From the NCBI GenBank assembly GCA_000181795.3, contig CM012953.1, positions 4,730,365 through 4,794,364 on the forward strand: 64,000 nucleotides of DNA. The letters run 5' to 3'. Positions 1 through 11,160 of this stretch are shown here, in pieces; the stretch's first letter is position 1; each line of letters begins with the position of its first letter. The translations under genes were made by a program, and so were the position numbers. Below the pieces are notes generated by a model, which was given only the letters and a program-made list of their open reading frames with translations, was not told the origin of the DNA and ran no database searches. The stretch comes from Trichinella spiralis (lineage: Eukaryota > Nematoda > Enoplea > Trichinellida > Trichinellidae).

Positions 1-2855
1 CTTCAAAAAATAAAAGCAAAATAACTATTGTGATTATTAAAAAAATAATCAACAAAATTGTTACTGTCAAAATCATTCGAAGACCACCATTTATTCGATG
101 TAAATTCGTGCTTTTCTTTGATCCATTGAAGCACTTTCGTCATCTCAGTATCTAAATGTGAAAACAGTTGCAAAAACATTTTACCAACAATTAATGGAAA
201 AATATAATTTACCAGATTTTAGAGAAACGTGATGAAGAAGAACTTTGCATGCGTAAGCTGCTTCCAGAACTCGTTTCGGCTGGTTGGTTAACTTCGCATT
301 TCCTTCGATAATTTTTACAAGTAATCCAGCTAATTTGGAATTCTTCTTAAAACCACGTTCTGAAATTGCTCAACCAGATTAAAATCATTCAATAACAATA
401 ACAGCTGAAATTTATGATCAATTGAATTTGATAAATACTAACTTGTATAGCAAGAGCAGATGCACTCCATATAAGACAAACTGTTCGCAGCTGTATTCCA
501 CCTCTTCCCATAATCCTACGTTAATAAATAATTATTCATTGTATATCATCATAAGCTGGTTAAGTAATACTTCAAAAAGCTGCAGTAACTCATTAGGCAA
601 GCTCAAATTCCACGAATCTGAAGTCCACTTTGAAATTGCTTTCAAGCACTGCTTCTGCACTTCATCATGCACTAAAATACAATTTTATAAAAATATACAT
701 CATTCACTGGTGAAATTGAAATACAAAAAAATTATTTTCTTACCTTCTGTTCGAATTAAGCCAATCAATCTTAATATAACACCCCAAAAGTATTCCTTAC
801 TATCTTCCGGCAAACTTTCTGAAGACTTTCGTACACATTCCAACACTGCCAACTTGCCATCAATAGTATTTGCTATTGGAGGTCTGTCTAAAAAATACAG
901 AACTTCAAAAATATATTACCATCAACTGATTTTGTCATTTGCACCTGTTATCAAGCCTAACACTTGGGAAAGCGCAGTTTGTTTGGCTTCTGTTTTTTCG
1001 AAACGCTTCACCAATGCACTTACAGCCGAAATACTATACTGCTTCATGAGTTCATCTTTGGAACAAATATAATCTAAAAAAAATTTTAATATATTTAAAA
1101 TCAATTCTTATTTGGAAAAATATAAAAAAATAACTCACGAATCAATGAAGGAAGAAGATCGTAAATAAACGCACTCAAGTCGATGTTTAATTGGTCGAAT
1201 AAATAAGCATATGCTATGAAGAAAACAATATCCATATTAGAAATAATAAATAAATAAAGTTAATCAAATTCACCTTTTGTAGTAGATCTGATGTGCTTTT
1301 TCATCCCATGAATCAACTGTGGCAATAGATACATTTCAAATTCAGGCAATGTGACTTTACTCATTACAGATTTCCAACAATTCTGCAGTAAAAAAACCAT
1401 CTTAAAACGTGGATAAAAGTGAAGTTCCTTATATTACCAAAACTTCAATCTCTGCACCATCAGGAACTTGAAGAACAATCCGAACATAGCCGCTCAATGC
1501 ATTTTCCATCCATCCTCTGAATTCCGTTTCAAACCGCAAATCATATAACATCACAAATACCAGTGATAAATCCACTTCACTTTCGGCTGTGATACCTTTT
1601 ACAAAAATATTGGTTGGAATGGAGGACTAAATAAAAATAATTATGAATCATCAAAATTCATCAGTTAGAATAACAACAAAACGATTTACTCGTTTCATCA
1701 TGTACAATATTTTACGAAGAGCGCTTCTGTATAATCTTCCATCGCCACACGTTATTATTAGATAACAGCAAATTCCGATACTTTTGAGCTATAAAAAAAT
1801 CTATATAATCTATTGCAGTATCGTTTAAATATTTTCTAACATATTTCAGAAAATGTTGGTGACTTTCAGTCGATATGATATTCTTTTTCGTTGGAAAAAC
1901 AACTTTCAATATGTGTAAAGCGGTTATCGCGGCATGACGAATGCTGTTGCTATAACAAATACATAAATACAACAACCAAAACATCAATTCCACCTCTAGC
2001 ATTATTTGAAAAATACAATATAAATTTCGTAATTTACGTTTCGTCAACATAACTACTAGTATCATATGGATTACATCAAAAAGCAACCTCATTATTACTT
2101 ATGAATATAAAAATATATATACTTATATAAAAACATAAGATCATAAACATAAAAGTTGGCTAGTTTCTTAAACAAATTCTTATCAAACTGTTTAAGAATT
2201 TATTTAAAAAAATATGAAAGCATTTAAATGCACAACTATAAAAAAATTACATCCCATTTGATAGGTCCCTCCAAATGGTTGAAGCAAAACTGAAACGGTA
2301 AACTTTACAATTAAAGTGAATTATATGAGCAGAAATTAAATATCTTTTTTATAATATATATAAATGAAAAAAATATATATATAAACATAAATACTTTGGA
2401 TTTTGCGTAAACGGTTCCATTAATTGGGTAATTACTCTTGTAACATATCGAAAAACATTAACTTGACGTCCTTTTAAAATTTGCGACAATGCTTGAATTG
2501 TATTAAATTTCACGTCCTTCCTATCCGAGAATATTGCTCGTGAAAGTAATGCTTCGTACTGGTCATAATGCATAAGTTGGAACGAACCTAAAATTATTAT
2601 GCTCGTCAAATTAATGATCTACATAATCACTGCAATTCATTAACGTTGATGAATGCCCTGATTGTCACCAAAACAAAATACAGCATTTCACTTGAAAATA
2701 TCGTTAGAAAAAACATCTAGACGTGATTTAATCAAAATCTGCACTGTCAAAATCGTTACAAAATGATTACTTTTTAGGGATACAATTTCACTGTTTATCA
2801 CATTGCCAGTTTTATGGGCCATCGTCTTAGCGTTATTTTTATGAGCAGTCGGCAT
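1..2855 (-). CDS. GCN1: GCN1 N-terminal region (partial)
   Basis: This is a multi-exon HEAT-repeat protein read on the minus strand and cut off by the left edge. The likely start is ATG at 2855. Readable exon blocks, in order, include LLSRAIFSDRKDVKF (about 2545), RHAAITALHILKVVF (about 1930), FEMYLLPQLIHGMKKH (about 1330), MKQYSISAVSALVKRF (about 1040) and LAGLLVKIIEGNAKL (about 320). Their order and spacing match the N-terminal part of GCN1, for example the segments EFKDLILPTIQKSLLR and LLPLLIQTVEKA of the human protein as I remember them. GCN1 binds stalled or collided ribosomes and activates the eIF2alpha kinase GCN2. The C-terminal two thirds, including the GCN2-binding region, lies outside the window. 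Several exon limits are uncertain, and another HEAT protein is possible but less likely. Confidence 0.62.
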
Positions 2856-3701
2856 ACCTAAAAGTCAATTGTGTTTATAAAAAAAGAATAATAATTATCA
2901 TAAATTACTGTTCTAATCAGTTTTCTCGAAACTTCAGCTTGAATCACACTACACCTCGTCACAGTAATAAAAATGGAAAGCAAGCTTGTTTTAACCTACA
3001 AAAAAGCAACCATAAAAATTAACACACTGTTATTACAAAAAAATACAGATTCCAATACAGATGAAAATTGTTGTTTTAAGCATATTTGTATTTTAATTAA
3101 ACAAAATGAGTAAATATAGAATGACGTCAGCCTTACAACATACGGTAATCATCAAATTAATAGTGAACTTGCTTTATATTAATAAATAAACCTTTTAGGA
3201 TTGTGACTTTATAAAAAATATTTTATATTATTTTGCTTAAAAGAAGGGCTCGTTATTAAATTCTTGTTTTATAGATATGAAGAAGGTATAGATTGATATG
3301 ATTTTATATAATTTTATCAATATATAGATTTTATAGATATATGCAATGTAGTAAGTAATTATAAATTCATATTGAGGCATATTTTAATGTACAATTTTAA
3401 ATTAATGAAAGTATTGTACATAAAAAATAACATTAATCTATATTATTTTCTCGCTGAATGTATGAAGAATAATGGCGTAAATTTTAACTTGCATAAGTTT
3501 TCCAATGGAATAGTGTAAAACATAAGTCTTCTCGAAGCATGCATAATTTTTAATTTTACAAATTTCTGGAATTTTGTATATTTTTCTCTAAATTTCTGAT
3601 GACGACATTGCTTCAACAAATGGAATGCCCCAATTTATTAAGAGAAAACATGCATTCGTTTTTACCTACTGTAGACTTATTGCAATTATGAAGTTAATAT
3701 T
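2856..3701. other. Divergent intergenic region GCN1 / WRB
   Basis: About 850 AT-rich bases between two divergent starts. It presumably holds both promoters and 5' UTRs. I see no further gene, repeat or clear motif. Confidence 0.5.
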
Positions 3702-4935
3702 ATGGAGTTAGTGAGCAATTCCGAAGCTTTTGAGATTTTCTTGGTATATTTTCTTTTAACCATAGCTCCCCATTTAATGAATAATGCTACAAAAGCGGTA
3801 TGATGTTTATTTGGGAGTGTACTCTCATTTTTAGTGTTTTATTTTAATTTCATTATATATTTCTTTAAGATTTCCTACTTTTGTTTAAATCGTAATAAAT
3901 ATGCTAATATTAAAAAGAAAAAAGTGGATGAATTATACGATAAACTGAAAGGAATCAACATCATGCAGCAGTTTGCTGAGCATTCGAGAATGACTCGCCA
4001 GTTATCGATTGCCAAAAGAAATTATGACAAAGCTAGTGAGTGATAACTTATGAAATTTTTTACAAAAGTATTATATAGTTTTTGATTATTTTTATATCAG
4101 TTATTGACGACAAATTTCGAGTGTTGAAATTTCGTTTTGGTATTGCTTTTGCTTTTTACATCACTATGGTATGTCGTGTTTTTATTTGAAGCTGTATTAT
4201 AGTTTTGTAGTTGAAGATGTTTTGTATTTGATTTTAATAACGGTTGAAATAAATAATATAAATTAGTACAATAAATAACATATGTATTTCTTTTGTTTAC
4301 TTTTAATTTATTACTTGGTTGTTAAGAAGAATTTTCATTCATACTTTTTAAAGACATTTTTTCTAAGTTCAGGTTGTCATTATTTGCTGGATTTTATATA
4401 ATTATTATGGAAGGGCTATTCTCATATTCCCGAAAACTTGGTTTGGCCCGTTTAATCGAGTTTTGAGTTTCCCTGCTGTCTCAGACACAGATGAAGAAGG
4501 TATGTAAAATATATTTTAAAATTGTTACTTTGTATTATCTTGGTTTATGATCATTTAAATGCATGTTGTTTTCCGGTTTTTCTCCAATTACATTTAAATG
4601 CAGTTAAGTAATGTATTAAAATGTTACATACATGAGTTTATTGCATAATTATCGATGATGCTTCCAATGTAAAATTTGTCATATTTCTTGACAGTGCTAC
4701 AACTGAACGTAAGATTTTTACGGTTTGTAAATTTTTTGTATAGATTTATTTATTATGATAATGATTTTGCACTGTTTAGCACGTTCATTGATTTAGCCTT
4801 ATTGTATTACAGATTTTGCGTTTTAAATTTCTATTTATAGTGGGTGTTAGCGCTTTCTTCATGTTGGGCCTCACACTCCGTGTGATTGCAGCAACGGTGA
4901 CCACTCCTTTTACGTTTAACTTCAACAATCTATGA
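3702..4935 (+). CDS. GET1: WRB/GET1 tail-anchored protein insertion receptor
   Basis: Five exons (3702-3797, 3870-4035, 4101-4168, 4373-4499, 4841-4935) join in frame to give 183 residues. The order is an N-terminal membrane segment (EAFEIFLVYFLLTIAPHL), a basic cytosolic coiled coil with QQFAEHSRMTRQLSIAKRN, then two more membrane segments. The coiled coil corresponds to the DEFAKWAKLRRK region of the family. The motif TWFGPFNRVLSFP matches the conserved block after the second membrane helix, and the protein ends in a third helix. GET1/WRB pairs with CAML/GET2 in the ER membrane and receives tail-anchored proteins from the ATPase GET3/TRC40. Length (human about 174) and topology fit well. 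Confidence 0.82.
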
Positions 4936-5226
4936 TGCCGTTAAAAGATCAGTGAATTGTTTTCTCATTTACTGTTGTTTATTAGTAATTATGTTAATAA
5001 AATAATATAAAAATTATGTGAATGAAATATCAAATTATGAAAATCATTCATAATTCAAAGTTTAAAATGTTTATTAAAATCTTTATATTTATATTGTTTA
5101 AAGAGTTGAAACTTTGAAATTTTCAACTTTAAAGTACACTTTAAATATGCAATGTGAATGTGATATTGAATTGCAACGGCCCTGTTGTATTGTATTCAAT
5201 TGCTTGCTCGCATTCATTCGAATTTT

Positions 5227-6327
5227 ATGATGAGCAGCGACAGCAGTTCAGAATCTGATTCATTGTCATTCCTTGAAGAAGGTATGCTTCTGAAAGATCA
5301 GTGGTTAATATTGGAAAAATTAGGTTCCGGTAACTTTGGGGCTGTTTACAAATGTGAAGATCAGAGTACAAAAGAAATTGTGGCAGTGAAAGTAAGATGA
5401 AAAAATGATTATCTATTTTACGTTGAAAACATAAGTAGCAAAGTTGTGGTTCAGCCGTTTGTTATTAATTTGTTAAAATGGCTCGATGTACAGAAATTTG
5501 TTTAGGCAGAAGATGCGAACAGGGATGAATCGGCTTTGGCTTTGGAAATTCATATTCTGAAGCTTCTCCAAGGTCGAAAACACATCTGCCAGCTTTATTC
5601 ATACGGTACATGTTTCGGTTTACATTTCATGATTATCAGCTTGTTGGGAAAATCGGTGTGGGAGTTGCAGACAGAAACGCCAGACGGACAATTTTCCATT
5701 AGCACTTATCTACGCATTAGTGTGCAGAGCTTGCACGCGCTGGAAGCTTTGCACAGCGTCGGCTACGTGCATCGAGATGTCAAGACAGACAATTTGACCA
5801 TTGGATATGGGGAAGTGGAACAACGACGAATTTACTTGATTGACTTTGGTTTGGCCAAACGATACACCGATGAAAATGGAAATGTTCGTCAGCCGAGAAG
5901 AAAGCCAGGCTTTCGTGGCACGTCTACATACGCATCGATCAGCGCACATAAGCAAAAAGAATTAGGAAGAGTTGATGATCTGTGGTCTTGGCTTTACACT
6001 ACGATGGAAATGGCTAGTGGACATCTGCCTTGGAATGGTCTTAAGAAAAAGAAACTCCTGGAAGCAAAGATCACTTTTGGAGTTGAAGATATTTGCCAAG
6101 TTCTGCCGATTGAATTCAAAGAAATCTTTTTGCATTTGCTCAGTTTGACATATTATGATTGTCCAAATTACGATTTTATCAGCAAAATGATTCAAAATGC
6201 GTTTAAACGTTTGGGTTGTTGCAAAAACGATCCGTACGACTGGGAAACAGCTGCAGATGTAAAACAGTCAGAACTGAATACTGAATCCGAAGTTAATCGT
6301 GAAGAAGAGAAACAACTTTTATCTTGA
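5227..6327 (+). CDS. CK1-superfamily, tau-tubulin-kinase-like protein kinase
   Basis: Two exons (5227-5391, 5506-6327) give 328 residues. The start is the ATG of MMSSDSSSESDS; the frame is open a little further upstream but without an ATG. The glycine loop is GSGNFGAVYKC and the catalytic lysine is in VAVK at residue 55. The catalytic loop is HRDVKTDN at about residue 145, the magnesium loop is DFGLAKRY, and the activation segment RKPGFRGTSTYASISAH has the CK1-type pattern. The VDDLWSWLYTTMEM segment is typical of TTBK/CK1 kinases. The catalytic loop has T where the family usually has P (KPSN or KPGN). The serine-rich leader and the short C-terminal tail ending LNTESEVNREEEKQ are not conserved. 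Nematodes have greatly expanded this family, often with germline expression, and the substrate is unknown. Confidence 0.85.
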
Positions 6328-6987
6328 TAAGACATTGTTTACTAATCTTAATATTTTAAAAATATTTATTGTTTGTTATAAAGCTGTTCATTTTTTTCCA
6401 TCTACGTTCGTAACGAAATTTCGAGTTTTGTCTGATTCATTTTATATAAACATACTCTATGCATCAATATATGCTACTTTTAATCGAAAAAAGTTGTATT
6501 TGGGTTTAAATTTAAATTAAAATAAAATTTAAATATTATTAAAGTTTTAAAATGGAAATGTAAGTGGTTTGATAAGCAGTGCAAATCCAAAATGTCGATT
6601 ATGACAATGCACTACAGTGGTCGCCTAAAATTGTTCTTCAAAATCATTAACTGTAGTCAATTGTTAATTTTTTTCTTTGTTCTATAATTTTTGAAGCATT
6701 GTTGTTTAATCGAGTGAAGCATGATTTTCATTAGTAATGTATGATAAATTTTCGTATTTAAGTGTTAAATTCTAGAATTTTTTTGTCGTGTTAAAGATTT
6801 ATCTGAGATACGGTAAAGGTAGAGATTTATTTCTAAGCAATTTAATTTCGAAGAAATTTTTTGATATTGTTCATTAATAAAGAAATATTTACGCTGGAAG
6901 CGATGTGAATTTTCATCTGTAATACATATTGTAATTCACCTAAACTTCGCCGAAATATTTCAGATTACTAGGCTGTGAAAAGGAAGC
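6328..6987. other. Intergenic region, no gene seen
   Basis: AT-rich spacer between the kinase and FSAF1. It presumably holds the kinase 3' UTR and the FSAF1 promoter. No repeat or RNA gene recognised. Confidence 0.4.
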
Positions 6988-7494
6988 ATGGCTGTTTGGA
7001 ATGTCAGTTTAGAAAATGTTTTCGATTCGAATCAAATGCCATCAAATACTTCTCAGTTAGTGAAGATGGCCCTGACGCAAAAGACTGAAAAATCGACAGC
7101 AGTGAAACCACTGAATTCGACGGTCGAACAGACAGTGGTGAAATTTGAAGAACCTTCTACGTCACGTCCTGTTGCCTATTCACAAGAGCAGAGAGCGTCG
7201 AATCGTAAAAGAACGCTGTCTCAAAAAAGTGATGTTATATCATTAAAGAAGGCGTTGTTGGAGGTTCGAAAATTTAGTGTCCGTGGATTTCAAGGGGAAG
7301 AATGCAGAAAGCAAAAGGAACAAATAGCAATCACTTTGGGTGCAAAACCATCGAAGCGTCCTTATGTCAACTATAAAGAATTGAAGGTTGTTCGACAGCT
7401 GGAAAAAGCGAAAGAACGAGAGAGGAAAACTATCCAGCGTATGTTAACTTCAAAGAAACGAAGGAAAATTTTAAAAAGGCGTCGAAGATTGTAA
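6988..7494 (+). CDS. FSAF1: FSAF1 (C1orf131-like) small-subunit processome factor
   Basis: A single-exon ORF of 168 residues starting at ATG 6988. The N-terminal half is serine/threonine-rich and low in conservation. The C-terminal half carries the family block: VRKFSVRGFQGEE, then ITLGAKPSKRPYVNYKELK, then a very basic tail ending KKRRKILKRRRRL. This block matches human C1orf131, where a R/KFGITGY stretch is followed by MLGAKPPKxxYxNYK. The family is a nucleolar component of the small-subunit processome and assists early 40S assembly; the basic tail fits a nucleolar RNA-associated role. RRP5, another processome factor, lies 25 kb away but is not obviously co-regulated. Confidence 0.75.
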   Translation: MAVWNVSLENVFDSNQMPSNTSQLVKMALTQKTEKSTAVKPLNSTVEQTVVKFEEPSTSRPVAYSQEQRASNRKRTLSQKSDVISLKKALLEVRKFSVRGFQGEECRKQKEQIAITLGAKPSKRPYVNYKELKVVRQLEKAKERERKTIQRMLTSKKRRKILKRRRRL

Positions 7495-7668
7495 TATTAG
7501 TTTTTTTTCAAGAAAGAGAAATATGTTGAAGCGTTATTACGATTTTACTGCTCTTTAGCTATGAACAATGAAAGCCAAAATCAAGTCAACTATAACAATC
7601 GGTTTATTTTTTAACAGTAATTATTACATTCTGAAAATGCAAAAATAACTGCGATCACAAAAGAAATT

Positions 7669-8355
7669 TCAGAACGTTCTGCGCAACAGCTGTCCAACAC
7701 GTGACTGATCTTCAAATAAGCTCTTAACCATGTAGATTTGCAAAGCAGCGACTGTAATCATGGCAATCAAATTTATAAATGACCAAAAATTAACCCTGCT
7801 CAATTTGGATTCCATCAACATTCTATCGCGTGTTTCGTAAACTCTTCTCGACGACTGAAAGTGTTCTGCAGCATCTAACTGTTTCCTCAATCGAATCAAA
7901 CGTTCGCGCAACGTTTCTGCAGCAACAGTTAAGCTAGAATAAGATTCTGAAGCTGCCATGCCGAAAGCTTCTTCCGATTCGGATATGCCTTCAGCGTTCA
8001 ACAGCTGCACAGCAAAATAGACTGTCTTCGATGCCAGGCTGCTGAAAGTGTTGTCAAAGCAAACTTGATAATCTCCTTTTTGGGTGACGTCCAGATCGTG
8101 GCTATTTTCGGACTTTCGCACATCCTGCATCAATACTGAGCCGGAAGGATTGAGAACTAAAACGTTCACATCCAGATCACCACCATATATCACTTGATAA
8201 TCGAATATCAATTTGCTGTGATTAGCTGATTCTACCGGTACAAAATAACATTGTAAGCGAGATGCCGGAATAGCAATGGCAAACGCTTCTTCACGAGCGT
8301 ATACTATGTGAGAAAGTGGAAAAAGAAGAATACAAAATAATAGGTGATGCATCAT
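7669..8355 (-). CDS. p24 / TMED family cargo receptor
   Basis: A single-exon ORF of 228 residues with ATG at 8355 (MMHHLLFC). It has a cleavable signal peptide (residues about 1-20, ending in IVYA) and a luminal GOLD domain with the cysteine pair in RLQCYFVPVES and DYQVCFDNTFS. A predicted coiled coil follows (ETLRERLIRLRKQLDAAEHF), then one membrane helix near residues 190-212. The C-terminal stretch LQIYMVKSLFED is characteristic of the TMED1/5/3/7 branches. The cytosolic tail ends LLRRTF, with a di-arginine in place of the di-lysine of many p24 proteins. p24 proteins cycle between ER and Golgi in COPII and COPI vesicles and select cargo such as GPI-anchored proteins. Confidence 0.85.
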   Translation of the reverse strand: MMHHLLFCILLFPLSHIVYAREEAFAIAIPASRLQCYFVPVESANHSKLIFDYQVIYGGDLDVNVLVLNPSGSVLMQDVRKSENSHDLDVTQKGDYQVCFDNTFSSLASKTVYFAVQLLNAEGISESEEAFGMAASESYSSLTVAAETLRERLIRLRKQLDAAEHFQSSRRVYETRDRMLMESKLSRVNFWSFINLIAMITVAALQIYMVKSLFEDQSRVGQLLRRTF

Positions 8356-8993
8356 ACTCTCCAGTTCCTAAAACAATTCACAAACTGAACAAGAATAAAA
8401 AAATATCTCTTTAAATTACCTCAATATATTAAGTAGATAACAACAGTAATAAGTGGAATGCTATCACCGACAAACTAGTTTTACACATCGTCACGTTATC
8501 ATTTAAAAACAATCAAGTACAAATGATAGTTAATCAATGCAATAAAAGAAATTTTTTGTCAATTTTTAATTTGCTATAATGAAATGCTATCAACTTCATT
8601 ATACAATTCTTAATAAACTTGCAATGTTAAATATATTATTTTTAAAAAGAAATAAAAGTTAATTTTAGCTGCATTTCACGTAGTAATTTCATATATGCAT
8701 ATTTGTGTACCTTAGTTTTGTTTTATTAATACAGTAGTCTTATATAGTTTATGATTTTTAAATATTCATGAAAAACAATTAATGTGATAAATTCTAGCAA
8801 GGAAAAAACAAACAATTAATGTTAAAATACCTGATTATTTTAAATTTAACGTTAAATATTATTAAATGTAGTTAAATTTAATTTTGAAAATCATGAGACA
8901 ATATTATGATGTTCAAGTTGTTATTGATTACGGTATTACACGTTGTTCATTCAGTGTTGTCAGTGTGGCGGTTTTTCTGCGCAGGCTCTCGGA
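8356..8993. other. Divergent intergenic region TMED / TRA2
   Basis: About 640 AT-rich bases between divergent genes, presumably promoters and leaders. An upstream ORF-like stretch at 8884-8993 overlaps the TRA2 leader in other frames and is not convincing as a gene. Confidence 0.4.
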
Positions 8994-10195
8994 ATGTCAG
9001 TGGAGATTTCTAACGAGGTTGTGGTGGATGATGAGATTGTTTCAAATCATCATTCGGCCAACAACAGACGCTCTCGAACTCAGAGTCGCAGCTCGACAAG
9101 GACCCCTTCCCGTTCGCGATCGTTTACTAGATCACGCACCGCTACTCGGTCACGGTAAGGCATTTCAGTTGTCAACATTTAAGTATAATTTGAATATTTT
9201 GAAGGAGCTTTGATATTTTTTGATCAATTTTAGAACTCGTTCTCGAAGTCGAGACCGACGTCGAAACAAGCGCAGCAGATCATCTTCCCGTGACCGTCGT
9301 CGCCGCCGCTCTCGTACACGATCAATTTCGTACGATTTTTTTTCTACAGAATTTTAAACAATTTCTTTTTAAATCGATTATAATTTTAGCAGAAGCCGTT
9401 CTCGTGACCGAGGACGTCATGGGCGTCGACGAAGCAAATCTCGCTCACCTATGTCAAATCGAAAGCGTCATTTAGCGCCGCGAGTAAGTTTGCTTGTTTC
9501 TTTTCTTCGACGCTTTTGTTACCGTATAACGTATTGTTTTATCAAAGTTATAGTTACATTTGCATGTTATTTTTTTCTTGAAATTGTCTTTTGTATTTCA
9601 TTTAAATAATAATTATTTTAGGAAAATCCACCAACTTCTCGTTGTTTAGGCGTTTTTGGTCTAAGTTTGTACACAACTGAAAGGGATTTGCATCAGTTGT
9701 TTTCGAGATATGGAAAAGTGGATGACGTTCAACTTGTTTATGATCATCCTGTATGAGTTATTTATTTTTCATTTGATAACGATGATAATTTTGTGAATTT
9801 TAGAGTGGGCGTTCGCGTGGTTTTGGATTTGTTTACTTCGATACTGTTGACGACGCTGTGTTGGTAATAAATTAGTTTCTTTGTCTGTGCATTTTTTTTC
9901 GAATTAGTTTTTTTTTCAGGCCAGAGAACGTGCAGCAGGCACAGAAATAGATGGTCATCGCATAAGAATTGACTTTTCTATTACTAAACGTCCGCACACT
10001 CCTACACCTGGTATTTATATGGGAAGAACATCGTAAGTTATTTTGTTGAAGAAATTACAATTCATTTATTTGTTTGTTATTAATAGTTCTTTTAGTCGCC
10101 GCAGTTACAGAGATGATTATTATCGTGGAAGGTCGCCATCGCCGTACAATTATCGTCGACGTTCACGTTCGTACTCCTACAGTCCTAGACGTTAG
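8994..10195 (+). CDS. TRA2: Transformer-2 (TRA2) RS-RRM-RS splicing factor
   Basis: Seven exons (8994-9154, 9234-9329, 9390-9483, 9622-9750, 9804-9863, 9920-10032, 10087-10195) join in frame to 253 residues. The N-terminal RS domain (residues about 24-115) is rich in Arg-Ser pairs. One RRM follows, with RNP2 as [11 protein letters not shown] and RNP1 as SRGFGFVYF. The linker after the RRM is [18 protein letters not shown], a signature of TRA2 proteins. A second short RS domain ends [11 protein letters not shown]2 binds GAA-rich exonic enhancers and promotes exon inclusion with SR proteins in the nucleus. The introns are 50-140 nt long, and all splice sites follow GT-AG. Confidence 0.93.
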
Positions 10196-11160
10196 TATTA
10201 TTTTATCGCGTAATTCATTTAATTGCGCAGTGCAGTTAATTGATGTTGACAAGTCCCCGTGAGGTTGCATTGCAGTTTTTTTCCATATAGGTTTATTTGT
10301 AAGAAGTTATTTATGTAAAATTGGAGTAACATGCTAAGAAAAATGCAAAATAATGATACTTTCTGTATTCTGGGCAGTGCTTGTGATAAGAAATTTTCAT
10401 TTCTCAGTTTTTTTAAATTGAAACTTTCAACTTTCACTAAGTTAGAAAATGGTGTTCGTTTTCCTCTACTTCAGTGATTTTGCGCTGCATGCGTTATTTT
10501 AATGATATTCGCCTTTTTTCAAGGCTGTGTTGAAGAATGAATAATGTGAGAAGTGAGTCTAAATGAAGAAATGAAATCTTGATAGGCATTTTGTTGGCTT
10601 TGAAAGAAAACAATTGTTAAGTTTTAAAAAAATATATGTATATATTCTCCGAAGTTTGCCCAAGAAGTCTGAGTTTTGCGTCATTCTGCCTGGGTGTACT
10701 TTTTGGAGAAGAAATGTAGAAGAATGAAAATTTTTTTTATAACCGAAAATGTTAAGTGCTGTATTGAGAAGACACTCTCAGAAGTGATAGAAGCAGTAAT
10801 GGTATTTGTACTTGTTATTTGTAATTGTATATTTTGTGTATTGGCGAACTAACAAGTTTTGGAAAAATGGTGAAGTATTCACTGTATGCACAGTGAATGA
10901 ATATGAATTTGCTGACATTTACTATATTTAGGTTTATTATTTTTTTATTATACACTTGTTTTTTTAGGTTGAAGGCGCTTTTGGAAGTTGCGCATTGACC
11001 GATCTGGAAAGCAGCGTTTATGTAGAATTTAGCAAATGTTTTTATAAGGCGTAGTAACGGTACATCATTATCATTATTTGTTTGTTTTTATAATAAAGTT
11101 GGCATTTATTTAAAACTTGTCCGTGCAGTGAATCATTGAAAATTTTCATCAGCAAATTCT
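10196..11160. other. TRA2 3' flank; convergent with QTMAN
   Basis: No ORF is convincing here. A good 3' splice acceptor (tttttttag) at about 10968 precedes a less AT-rich stretch, and an AATAAA signal lies at 11092-11097, so a spliced TRA2 3' UTR is plausible. A reverse AATAAA near 11105 could serve the opposing QTMAN gene, so the two 3' ends probably overlap. Confidence 0.35.

Noticed and set aside
1-2855. First impression of a condensin CAP-G subunit
   Set aside because: Block order and several matches (FEMYLLPQL, LAGLLVKII) fit GCN1 better; no condensin-specific motif seen.
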